NCBI GenBank assembly: GCA_000697455.1
Contig: JNET01033692.1
Coordinates: 1-13,655, forward strand
DNA: 13,655 nucleotides
Source: Basidiobolus heterosporus B8920
Taxonomy: Eukaryota > Basidiobolomycota > Basidiobolomycetes > Basidiobolales > Basidiobolaceae
Direction of reading: 5' to 3'
This document shows positions 1-9,997 of the stretch, piece after piece. A program made the position numbers and the translations under genes. Every line of letters starts with the position of its first letter. Position 1 is the first letter of the stretch. The notes under the pieces are model-generated. The model saw only the letters and a list, made by a program, of their open reading frames with translations. It had not been told where the DNA came from and ran no database searches.

Positions 1-2343
1 CATACTCTTCCTGAAGTTCATTCAACTTCTGAATAGCGTTTTCTATTTCCTCCTGCTTTTCCTTAAGTTGTGTGTTAAATTGTAGAACAAGTTCATCGGC
101 TTCTGCGTTAATCTCTTCAACCTGTTCCTCGAGTAGATTCTTTGCTTCGGTGAGATTTTGAATTTCAGTCTGTGAGGCAGATAGTTCCTTCTCTTTACTT
201 TCTACAACATTTTGGTACTTTTCTTCCAGGTCAGCAATAGATTTTCTAGCTGTCTGAATTTCAATTTCTCGCTCTTCTATAGTTCTCTCATGCTTCAATT
301 GATATTCCTCCATTTGATTTTGGGTTTTATCAATAGTAGCTTGCAGCTTTTGAATCGATTTTTCGTAGCCGTTTATCTTTTCCTGGTATGCAGACTTAAT
401 AGACTTGGCTTCCATCTGTAGGAATCGTTCCGTTTCGGTGTACATCTCCGCGTTCTTCTGAATTATACATTTGTTGTATTCCAGTGAGGACTTGAGTTCA
501 TTCAGATAGTTTCCAAGAGATTTGAGTTCTTGAGGCAAAGTTTCAAGCCGTTGGTCTGTTATATCCGAACCAATAAGCTCCTCTATAGCCGAGATAATTC
601 TTTGACGGTCATCCATTAGAGAATTTATACGAAGAGAGAAGTTATCTTTTTCTTTCTTGATTTTGGTCATCTCGTATGTAACCTTATCAAGGATTTCAGT
701 GTTAGTCTCTTGAGAAACGATACTGACTCGCTCAGCTTTCCGCTTTACGTCAAAATTATTGTTTTGATCAGCGTCTGCTGCATCTTGAACAATCTCATTT
801 CTGTCATTATTGAATCCAGGAAACCATGTGCGTCTTCTGACTTTTTGCGCAGCCTTAATGGTTGCTGAGGAATTCATATGCGTTGAAGTAAGAATCATTC
901 TTTTAAGCTTTTCATAGTGGTCAAGTAGCCTAGTCTTCTCCTCCTCTTTCTCCTTGAGCATTGTACGTAATTGTTCGTCGGGATTTTGCGCTTTGGTATC
1001 TTCGTCATCTTTTTGATTTTTGACTTCATCCAGCTGCTTTTTCAAGGAATTGATTTGCTTTCGATATCTCTTTAGAAGAACTTCATCGGTAAGAACCTCA
1101 TTGACCTCGGGTTTGTTACTGATTGTCTTTGCTCTACTAGCGAATTTAAGAGTACTTGTGGTTTCTTCATAGAAATTACTAGCAGTGGTGATCGCACAGA
1201 TAATGGCTGTACGAGCATTACCACCAAGCGACGGTTGCAAGATTCTGGTTAATTTAGAATCACGGTAAGGAATATGCCCGCGATCGTTCTCTTGCTCGGC
1301 CAATTTAGCAATCACGGTTCCTAAAGCCAGCAAACTTTTGTTAATATGGCCACCTTCTTTCAAACGGATACCTTCAGCCCCAGTTTGTCCCACTCTTTCT
1401 GAACCGGCCAAATCGACAAGATTTAAAGACGAAACCTTAACCGCTCCACCCACATTGCTCTGAGAATCCCGTTTGGATTCTTTTGATCTCTCACGACTTT
1501 CGATGATCATACGAAAGATTGTATGAGAACGACTACTTCTCTCGTTCATATTTGTCTCGCCAACATGTCTGTTACTTTCACCTTTCTTCATAAGTTGAAT
1601 AACTTCCTCAGGGCTTAAAACAATGGCTTCTGTGAGCTTTCCAACAAAAACACCACGGGTGGGGTCTTCATGGATTTTGAGATTTTGATTCTCCGGATTT
1701 AGTAAATCCTTAATGACTTCGTTGTAGATTTCCAAGTAGGAGACCCGCAAAAGGAATTCCCGATCAGGAGTCTCTAATATATAACGAAATATATCTTCGA
1801 TCGCCATAGGGATGATACCAGGTTCTTCTTTGGTTCCATGCATGGTAAACTAAATAATTGATTATCATAACTTTAGTAACTGACATAAGACGGCATGGAT
1901 TTAACATTTCTATAATATCTTACCGTTTTACCAGAAGATGTCTGACCATATGCAAAAATGGTTCCTGTAGAAGGAAGTACGATAATGAGTACTGCTGAAT
2001 AGACAGAGGAAATCACTATCCACAAAGATTACCGTTGACTCCGTTCATGGTAGAAAGAATGATATTCTTTGCCACGACATCGTAGATTTTCGAAGTGTCA
2101 GCTTCCTCGGAAAAGATTTTATCTAAGGTAACGAAAAGCTTGTTTAGAATACTATAGAATATACAACAATAACTAGTTGGCTGTACCGAAATAATATGTT
2201 GAGGTGGGAGGCGCCCGATTATCCTGCGACGCAAGGCATATACTATTGCCCTCAATTGTCCATTCAGAGCGCTGTCCGCTGTTTATTTCCCGTTGATTCA
2301 AAGGTCTTGCCCTGATGGCAACGTTGATTTTGTCAGGATCCAT
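1..2343 (-). CDS. Kinesin-7 (CENP-E-like) motor protein, N-terminal part; continues past the left edge
   Basis: Microtubule motor. Reading the minus strand, four exons join in frame: 2343-2187, 2122-2033, 1964-1924 and 1849 to the edge; the introns are 64, 68 and 74 nt, all GT-AG. The start is the ATG at 2343-2341 (MDPDKINVAIRARPLNQRE), just before the first motor strand. Visible motor motifs are the P-loop GQTSSGKT (residues 89-96), switch I NERSSRSH (198-205), switch II DLAGSE (242-247) and a neck near residue 340 (NKPEVNEV). Motor stretches such as DREFLLRVSYLEIYNE, SHTIFRMIIESRE and LLKRYRKQI match what I know of CENP-E rather than kinesin-5 or kinesin-1. From about residue 345 to the end of the window (712 residues seen) it is charged, Glu/Lys/Gln-rich and coiled-coil-like, as in a long stalk. 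CENP-E carries chromosomes at kinetochores; fungal kinesin-7s (Kip2, Tea2) ride microtubule plus ends, so the cellular role here is open. Family call very safe, subtype likely. Confidence 0.95.
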
Positions 2344-3161
2344 TGTTCCAGCAATGTATTGAGTTTGTGTAAAGTAACAATATACGTTTCAATGGTAAAT
2401 ATGTAGTATTGTTCGTCTAAAGAATATCAGCTATGCCTGAAAGAAATCTAAAGAGTTAAGCTGGGAATATAAAAGATTGATATTTACGTTAGAAACAAGA
2501 AAAGGATAAACAGTAGGTAAGCATTACTACGGATAGTGATTATGTCTTTATCGTAGTTGATCCTATTCTAGATGTTTTTTCGTATGAAAACAATGCAAAA
2601 GAGCATTGAATGTCGACCAATCACTTGCATTATGTAGGAGAGTTTGGTTTTGTTTATTTTGATTAAATGCTCAGCAATTGTAGATCAAAAAAATTTCGCA
2701 ATTTTCATATTTGAGGATTATAGATAATGATATGGTTAACACATGAGATACAGTGAACAAGATCAGTAGAAAGGAAATCTTATACCGTTAGTTCCCTATA
2801 TTAGTTTTACCGAAGTGGCAGTTTATTGACTCATCCATGCGGCATAGTCAGCAGTAGGTTTGATTCACAATTCGTCGCCTAAAAACTCACCATCATAACT
2901 GGTTTTGAGGCTCGATGGAAACAATTCCACTAATTGCCATTAATTCATCACGCTGAGTTTTATCTCGAAAAATCCGAGTTCCTGAACACTAGCCAGACTT
3001 CGATTATCCCTAGAGACCAATTCTAGGGTAGTATCTCTAATCCCCATTTTTTGGACCAAGATTTCCAGAAACTGGACTTGGCATGGTGGAATATCCGATT
3101 GAGAGTTACCTTTAGAAGTAGCCAAGTGACCATTGGCGCCTTGAAACTACGGTGAATAGAA
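2344..3161. promoter_or_regulatory. Shared upstream region between divergent kinesin and Med16 genes
   Basis: The 818 bases separate two divergent start codons and should hold both promoters and 5' UTRs. The half near the kinesin is AT-rich with no long open frame. The half near Med16 has a minus-strand open frame at 2940-3146, which I do not accept as a gene: it has no upstream ATG and I do not recognise its product. No clear TATA box or known factor site stood out. Confidence 0.6.
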
Positions 3162-6100
3162 ATGACGCAAACAGATACGCCGCTAACTCCTTGGAATAAA
3201 TTAGAATTTATCTACTCGTCGCTTTGCTTTCAAGGAAAAAGTCGGTGAGTGCTCAATATATCCGCGCGAGTGACGCGCTTTTATCTGATTTATTTGCCAC
3301 TATTTGATATCTAATATTGTTTCTGCCATCGCATAGACATTCAAGTTGGTCCTCTCAAAATGTTATTGCCCATGCAACTGCACCTTCAGACCAGACCATT
3401 GATCCAATGATTATGGCCGGAAACCAATTAAAAACGTTAGACTTCATAACTCTTCACAAGTTCTATGTTATTTCTATATTTATTAATGGCATAAATAGTT
3501 CACAGATAACAACCATTGTGAATACGCCAAACATAGACGTACAAGATTTCCCTTGCAACCCGATCCCAGTAGATATTGCGAATCGTCACCATGAAAAACA
3601 TAAAGTGGTGGATTTCGTTTGGAATCAGAGAGGCGCTTGCTTAGCTTCTATTGACGAGGCCGGAAAGGTTGTCTTGTGGGAAAACAAGGTATTTAAACCG
3701 AATATAGTTACAACTGCCTGTCGACCTAAACATTAATCATTTCCATATAGACATATATTAACGAATGGCAATGCATATATGAAACGAACTTTGAACAGCC
3801 TGTGATTCGTTTTGAATGGCTTCAAACCGATAGAAATGTACTATTTGATTGTTGTGCTCGTTGAAAAGTTAAACAGATATACTCAATATACTTCATTGAA
3901 TTCGTTCTGTTTTAGTATCAAATTAAGTCCTCTACAGAGCCGAAAATCGATGACAACCAGATGGATACAACAGAGGATGGAGCATGTCATTTTTCTAGGT
4001 CTTCCCTCAAGGGACCACGTAACCCATACGGACATTTGGCTTTCTTGGCTGTCTTAGCTTCTGGACGAGTTCGTTTTTTCCCAATCTTATCTCACTACTT
4101 CTTGCCGCTAATGTTACTTGTTGATTACAGATTGTCGTTCATTTTCAGCACGAAGGAACGTTATTTTCTCAGCTGGAGGCTTCACTTCCCTATTTTGGTG
4201 GGAAGAATGGGGATGGAAACCGTATTTCACATTGTGACGTTGTTCTTACAGATGGTAAATGATCAGATTCGTCTGTTTTCTTAGCCTTACTTTAAACTGA
4301 TTCCTTCACATAAGACGGTAAATTTCTGTTGGCGGTATACCAAGCTAATTCTCAAACCAAAATGCTATCCCTTTTTGAGGTTATCGTACAGTTCCTAGCC
4401 GTAGATCCAGGTATTGTAGCTATATTCTTGAGTCAAGATGAATATGATGCTCATTCTAGTATCAGCTTTGGCAATTCAATGCCAATCAATAGCAAAAATC
4501 CACCTTTCAGATCAAGCAATTGACTCGCATTTCTTGGAAAATCCACACTGCTCATTATTGCATCTCAAATTACTACCTCCTAATGGCGAGAGAAATACAA
4601 GAATTTTAATTGTAACCGGAAAAAATCAAGGTACAGAGCCTAATATCTTCCAATATTGTGCTAGCATAATCTTACTTGTGTTTATCCCATTAGATGCACC
4701 GGACACCAAATATATCAGCAAGTTGTATTGTTGGGAATTGAAGGAATCCGTAGTTCAATTACATTCTGCATTTCAAAGCCTTGCTTCAAAAGTTACGGAC
4801 AAATCACCCAACATCACCAAACGGGTATATATAGATATATATGTATACTGATTAAGCAGGCAAAGAAGTAACACAATTTTGCTAAATTCATTCCTCAATA
4901 TAGATACTTGACTACGTATATGATGCCGAGATTGAAGAGGCTATTGTTACGTGTGTTGTTTTATTGAAATCAAATCAGCAAATCTGCCTCGGCCTTTCAA
5001 ATGGGAAGCTTGAGCTTAGAGACAGGTTAGCTGAACTACTCAACGATTATCGATATACTTTCAGCTAACATGCTCTTTGTTGATTTAGTGTATCTTTGAA
5101 TTCGATCGGCTATTCCAGCCTACTGACCGATGATAATCAGCAGTCTAGTGAGTCCCAAACACTACACTTCTTTGGTCATTGTTCTGTATTCACTAATAAC
5201 ACTCTCCGAAGTATTCCCTTTGGATTGTTGCACATCTCCGAATGAACATTTTCTTCTCGTATTAGATTCCAAGGGTCAATTCCGTAAAGTACCACTCGAC
5301 ATCATCATCGATTCAGGTATTGTGCCGACAGTATTAGTTCACCCTAGTAACGACACAAAGGAACTAACAGATAGTATCTATATAGATATAGAAATTTCTG
5401 TAAATCAGCTGAGTCGACAAATGGCATTATGTATATTGAATAATGTCGATCCAACCGATCTGATTGAAGTGGTCCTACAACTGACTAAGGATACCAAAAA
5501 CAAAGGTCAGTAACTTGTACAAATTCTCGTATAGACTCTTAATTAATGAGATTCCGAACCTCCAGAATTACCAGAAAGAATTCTCAAGAATCTTTACGTT
5601 ATCTTGTATACCGCTGCTGAGAGACAAGAAATCACACTTGATTTGGCACTGATCAGACGAATCTGTGCTACACAATTTCTCATGTTCAAATATGCTGATG
5701 GAAAACCCATCCAATACATCAATGTCTATCTATCATTGCAGTATCAGTTTATCTTAGAGGCTTTCATGGCCAGCTGTCGCGAGGATTTAGATGAAGTTAA
5801 CACTTATCTTGAAGAGAACGTAAAGGATTTGACCATCAAGCCTCAAGAGTTTGATCCGGATACTATCAAATCTCTCCTTCCGCTTATTGCGTGGGTTTTA
5901 GACAGTTGCACCTTCATTCTACGAAACACCTACTCCTTTTTTAATATAAGTGGACCACCAAGCGCAACTACTGGTAAACCTCAAACTGAACGTGACGTTT
6001 TCTGTAATCATTGAGTACTAACTTTTCGATTGATTTTGTAGGTGATAGCATGGTCACATATACAAACCCTTCACATATGGCGTTGTATTATCATTCAAAT

Positions 6101-6892
6101 TTGATGTTCAACATTCGCAAGATTCTCTTCTTGATTAATGGACTTAAGCTCCATCTTGAACAAAATAGCTCGGAAGAATATGTGGAGTGCTTGAAAACCA
6201 TGAACGAAATAACTGCCAAGCGACCATTCCAAATTGATGTTCTTCAGAATTATTTTGGCCAAGTTTCGACTATCATTGCAGAAAAAAAGAAACCTTTGGG
6301 TATAATTTGCTTGACGTGTACATCTATCCATCGACCGATCACTGATATTTTATTCAATTAGATGGCAATCACCACGAAATTGATAGCATTGCTATTGCTG
6401 AATCTATTGTTCCACCAGTTCTTCAGGAATCTGTCAAGCAGATCCAGGAGTTATTCATGCAACACTTCAGTACAACTTTCGAAAGTTCCAATATCTTTTT
6501 CTATGACTTAGAGTGGCTAGAACTACGTGAATCTCATTCAAGTGTAAGACACAAGATTGATTCAAAGAAGCAGTTCGAGTATGCCAGAGGATGCACCGAT
6601 GTGATTCGTAAGACTAAACTACTTAAAGCGAATCATATCTCACAATGCAAAAGGTTCGGCTTGGTTTGTTTATTTATCGTGGCTAGTAATTCATTTTCTC
6701 ATCTATGAAATTTCTACTTGAACCAGATGTCTTCATTATTCAACCGCGGAAATTGATGAAAATGATCCCCATGGAACTCTCACTCCTTGGCAGGCCATGT
6801 TCCGTAAAGCTTGCATATGTGGTGGACCGTGGGAGCTGATAATCCCTACCTCTCTGAATGTAATAGGCACCAAACAAGAAGCACCGATGTGA
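3162..6892 (+). CDS. MED16: Mediator complex subunit 16 (Med16/Sin4), complete, 16 exons
   Basis: Tail-module subunit of Mediator, which links activators to RNA polymerase II in the nucleus. Exons: 3162-3244, 3337-3688, 3751-3837, 3916-4068, 4131-4254, 4315-4410, 4466-4630, 4694-4824, 4904-5025, 5089-5147, 5212-5316, 5392-5505, 5566-5973, 6042-6299, 6362-6653, 6727-6892. They join in frame to 904 residues plus TGA, in the usual size range of the family. The N-terminal half has WD-like blades: SSWSSQNVIAHAT early, then DFVWNQRGACLASIDEAGKV (about 119-138), a GHLAFLAVLASGR blade and DGKFLLAVY. The C-terminal half is helical. The end has the family's zinc-binding signature, C848-x2-C851 and C879-x-C881 followed by GG-x-W (ACICGGPWEL). 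Every exon was picked by frame continuity and GT-AG ends; exon 7 could start at 4460 (two more residues), and 5317-5391 may be retained in frame. The ATG choice at 3162 rests on a short first exon and is the weakest part. It diverges from the kinesin and converges on the cyclin. Confidence 0.93.
5317..5391 (+). other. Possible optional (in-frame) intron of Med16
   Basis: This stretch begins GTATTG, the same donor as the intron at 4411, has CTAAC at 5364-5368 and ends TAG. It is 75 nt and free of stops in the coding frame, so both spliced and retained forms give an intact protein. An alternative TAG at 5385 also keeps the frame. A perfect 14-nt palindrome (TATCTATATAGATA, 5375-5388) covers the 3' splice sites. 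I favour splicing because the retained text is unlike the surrounding Med16 sequence. Confidence 0.6.
6016..6022 (+). other. TACTAAC branch site in Med16 intron 13
   Basis: A perfect TACTAAC lies 19 nt before the AG at 6040-6041 of the intron 5974-6041. It matches the strong fungal branch-site consensus and supports this intron and the fungal assignment. Confidence 0.8.
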
Positions 6893-7035
6893 ATCAATCC
6901 GAAGCATCTTAAACTGAATAGTATTTCTCACATATATGTATATCTATAGTATCTTAATTTTCTTGATAGTGATGTTGTTTCATGGTTTTGAATCTTGGGC
7001 TCTATCTTCCATGAAAATCATGTGGTTCCTGTAAA

Positions 7036-7041
7036 AATAAA
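7036..7041 (+). terminator. Candidate polyadenylation signal for Med16
   Basis: AATAAA lies 144 bases after the Med16 stop codon. A second AATAAA sits at 7141-7146. Which one is used cannot be told from sequence alone. Confidence 0.45.
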
Positions 7042-7352
7042 TCAGTCAACCTAGTCTACAGTAGCTATACTTGTGTGTTGAAATAACTGGTTAGTACTTG
7101 TATAATCGTAATGCCATTGAGTAAGTCTCGTCAAAGGTGTAATAAACATGACGATATAGATATATAGCATCTTGAGTTGGCAAAACATAGGATCAATATC
7201 ACTATTCCTAATAGTAATCTACAGTAATATTTTTGGATATATTACGCTAGAATGAAAACCTCTGCTGATTATCGTTACACTTAGGACGCCTACAATGAAG
7301 TAAATAGATCGGTGAATTGCTTAGGGTATGTCAAATGTAACGATGATCAGCA

Positions 7353-7407
7353 AAGGAGATAGTCGAAAGAGACTACATATGAAAGTAGACGATTGGGACA
7401 TCTCCTT
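7353..7407. repeat. Nested inverted repeat, possible structured RNA
   Basis: AAGGAGAT at 7353-7360 is the exact reverse complement of ATCTCCTT at 7400-7407. Inside lies TAGTC-gaaaga-GACTA (7360-7375), a 5-bp hairpin that shares one base with the outer arm. The element is in the 3' intergenic space of two converging genes. It matches no RNA family I recognise and could be chance. Confidence 0.35.
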
Positions 7408-7958
7408 ACGATAACAAATGAATACCATTATGGATAACCCTATGTAATTTTGGAAAACTCCTATCTAAAATCCGTAGGAATTAGCTACCTGTATATTTAC
7501 TAGACTTGATGCAGAGAAAAAGGCTTGAGGTACAACGTGATACTATCTGGGCCATCGCCGGCCAAAAATAGTAATCACATATCTAGTGACCCCATACTGA
7601 TGTTCTTTAGCGTCGTATGAGGCAGATCATCAGTGTTCGATTTACGGTTGCTTCCGAAGTTCACAGACAGTCGGAATATGGAGAAGATCGGGGTTAGAAT
7701 CATGACCATCAGGTGATTGGATTGACAAGTATTAAATGACATGTGAAGAGGTTACCAAATGATTATTTAACAATCCATTTATTTGACGTAGGGTTAGGCT
7801 CTAGTAGACACTCGGAGTTGTTCTGTGTGGATAATATGATGCCGTGTGGTGGGAATAGTGTGATACGAACTACTAGTTTGTTGTGAAAACCAGTTAGGTC
7901 TTTGGTATGCATTCTCCCTAGATTGACGTACTCCGATACCAATGATCTTGGCAAACTC

Positions 7959-7964
7959 TTTATT
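7959..7964 (-). terminator. Candidate polyadenylation signal for the cyclin
   Basis: AATAAA on the minus strand (TTTATT on plus), 221 bases beyond the cyclin stop codon. It is the nearest exact copy I found downstream. Confidence 0.35.
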
Positions 7965-8184
7965 TTTCTGCCAAAGCTGACACCAACAAGTTGAGTAAAC
8001 TGGGTGGTTCCAAAAAGGGGCTATTGCTTATAATACTAATAGATTAGATTAACTATATACAAAAATATCTACATAACAATGCATAAATTGAAAAGCGACT
8101 AAGGCGGCAAAGACTATTGTGATAGATGGCGATGACTAGGTTCAAGTAGATGGCTTTGGATCATTCCTTACTATGCGAACTTCT

Positions 8185-8747
8185 TTAGAAAAAGCAAAGC
8201 TCCGCTTTATGCTCTTCAAGGAAATCCCGAATCTCTTGATCGTTAACCCAGACCTGATAGTCCAACAAACCAAGGAATTCTTTTTCCATGAGATTGACTT
8301 GAGCGGTGGTGAATACCCCTGATATCTCAGCCATGGCACGATTATTTAAACTCTCGTCACCGTATAAATATTTTGAGGCAACCAAAAGACTCGATAAAAA
8401 GATCCGATGGGAAGTTCCATATTCACCTTGGGCTCTTGCCGGAAGCTTTGCTTTCAGACGATACACATATATAAGAGCAACAACCCCAGTGATGGCATTG
8501 ATCCTGGACCTTTCAGTGAGACGCTCGATAAATAACAAAAGCTCAGGTAAGGAGATGTTGACTAGCGGGCGATTTTTGCAATTCAACAGGTTACACATCG
8601 ATTCAGCAGTGAAATCTAGTTGGTGCAAATTAGCATCAGAGACTATATCATGAACATGTGGGATGAGATCGCAAGCTTACTTATCAATGTGTGAGGGAGA
8701 GGTTTGTAGCTAGGGCTATGCTGAGCGTGAGCAATAGAGTTGGTCAT
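8185..8747 (-). CDS. Pho85-type (PCL-like) cyclin
   Basis: Regulatory partner of a cyclin-dependent kinase; in fungi this family activates Pho85 and steers it to substrates in phosphate, glycogen or cell-cycle control. Two exons, 8747-8681 and 8642-8185, give 174 residues. The start is the ATG at 8747 (MTNSIAHAQHSP); the upstream exon joins in frame through a consensus GTAAGC donor, but the intron is only 38 nt. If it is not real, the first ATG in exon 2 would give a shorter protein that keeps the box. The cyclin box covers about residues 55-167: helix-1-like ELLLFIERLTERS, then GTSHRIFLSSLLVASKYLYG (about 98-117; ASKYL is 111-115), the N-N-R-A-x-A-E-I-S-G segment (122-131) and MEKEFLGLLDYQVWV (141-155). 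These are the PCL hallmarks. The protein is short, nearly just a cyclin box, as in small PCLs. The exact subgroup (Pcl1/2, Pcl5, Pho80) is not decided. Confidence 0.87.
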
Positions 8748-9790
8748 CTTATCTAGTAATTGAGTTGGCTGTGCTTGGTATCCGTGTGAGCGTGGCACTA
8801 GAATATAGTGAATGCCGTGACTAGCAAGAGATGTGTGAATTCGTGACTGACGAAAGAAAAGTGATGAGAGATGTAAAAAGAGAAACTGAAATTTAGCCTC
8901 GTACTGCCTCTGGTATTTAAAGAAAACATTTGGGTGTCAACTGATCCTGGTGATAGATAATAAATGATCAGATTGTCGTGGAAATAGTACTCAATAATGA
9001 TAAATGGCCAACTCGCAGTCCCCAACAATTATCCTCAATTCAACTTACTAACCATATTAATTCATTCATTCCTTGATCGGAGACATCAAGTGATCCTTCA
9101 AACGGTAGTAAGTTTGGGACTCCGTTTGATTCTTCGCAGCAGAAAGAAATGCGCCAGTATATTTTTAGTATAGACATGGATATACACAACCACTAGATAG
9201 ATTGAATGATTATTATTGCGTTTCAGGGCCTTAAAGAGATCAAATAGGCCGTTTGCTGCTCAAAGAGAGCCTAGTGATCATTAGATAGTTTGAAAGAATC
9301 CGAGATCAGATGTTCAATCACACCTAACCTAAATGAATCCACCATTAGTTAGCTAATCTTGTATGCATAAAGCCCATCTATTATATAAGCCTTCTTTGAT
9401 ATGCAGCCAAAACATTCGGGTCTACATTACATTGGTAGGAACCGACGCTCGTGAAGGTTGTTGTCACTTTATGCCTTTAACGGCGGGCCATCAACATCCT
9501 CTCCGAATCTTCAACTTTCGTTAGTTCCTTACGGAAATTATCACCATCACCGCCACGACATCTAGTCCACACAACTTACGCTGGCACACATTCTGCTCCA
9601 ACCCATCTCATTATTGTAACTAGACTATGACAGATAAGGTGAATACTGATAGATAGCTGATAGAGCGTCACAAGTAATCAGTAGAACGATAGGAGTAGAT
9701 TAAGGGTAGCAAGCATTGTAGTAAGCATTGCATAATAACTGCGTGGGAGCTGTGTCTCAACCACATAGTTACAACTCAACACGAGCGCAT

Positions 9791-9809
9791 ACTATTTTTA
9801 GAAAATAGT
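9791..9809. repeat. Perfect 8-bp hairpin
   Basis: ACTATTTT, loop TAG, AAAATAGT. It is the first of a group of short inverted repeats within about 200 bases. Confidence 0.55.
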
Positions 9810-9870
9810 GCTGTTCCACATCCGGCTCTTGACTGAAATTATCGAGATGTAATGGCCGTTCCCTGAAAAT

Positions 9871-9895
9871 AGTCGCTTTTCTTCGGAGTGCGACT
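9871..9895. repeat. 6-bp hairpin AGTCGC/GCGACT
   Basis: AGTCGC at 9871-9876 pairs with GCGACT at 9890-9895 across a 13-nt loop that contains CTTCGG. It abuts the CACGTG palindrome. Confidence 0.5.
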
Positions 9896-9904
9896 ACACG
9901 TGTA
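9895..9904. promoter_or_regulatory. TACACGTGTA palindrome with a CACGTG E-box core
   Basis: A perfect 10-bp palindrome with CACGTG at 9897-9902. CACGTG is the site of fungal bHLH factors such as Pho4 and Cbf1. It lies about 1.15 kb upstream of the cyclin and 1.28 kb upstream of the arrestin start codon. A regulatory role is inference. Confidence 0.4.
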
Positions 9905-9982
9905 AACACCTTAATTTAGGGACGTGTTCCAGTAGATGGAGGTTTCGGTGATTACGATGCATCTGACCCTAGCCGTGTCACC

Positions 9983-9997
9983 TCGGGACAGACCCGA
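9983..9997. repeat. 5-bp hairpin TCGGG/CCCGA
   Basis: TCGGG, loop ACAGA, CCCGA, a GC-rich stem in AT-rich surroundings, followed at once by TCTGATCAGGA, which holds the palindrome TGATCA. Confidence 0.4.

Larger units (their letters stand above)
6893..8184. other. Non-coding region between converging Med16 and cyclin genes
   Basis: The 1.29 kb holds the two 3' ends and no frame I can support as a gene. It contains candidate polyadenylation signals on both strands, short AT repeats of the ATATAGATATA type (7154-7164), and a nested inverted repeat at 7353-7407. The open frame on the minus strand at 7763-7954 has no recognisable features. No transposon ends, tRNA or known ncRNA were seen. Confidence 0.6.

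Noticed and set aside
2940-3146. Minus-strand open frame of 68 codons beside the Med16 start, with another short open frame overlapping it
   Set aside because: It has no upstream ATG in frame, only an internal one, its product matches no family I know, and no exon partner joins cleanly. It could be a remnant or an unannotated small gene; RNA data would decide.
7763-7954. Minus-strand 63-codon frame downstream of the cyclin
   Set aside because: No motif, and it lies where the cyclin 3' UTR should be.
8306-8653. Plus-strand open frame of 115 codons
   Set aside because: It is antisense to the cyclin box, which is clearly coding on the minus strand.
9871-9895. Resemblance of the hairpin to the 5' part of U2 snRNA
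   Set aside because: Only a few bases agree; the branch-pairing segment and the rest of U2 are missing.
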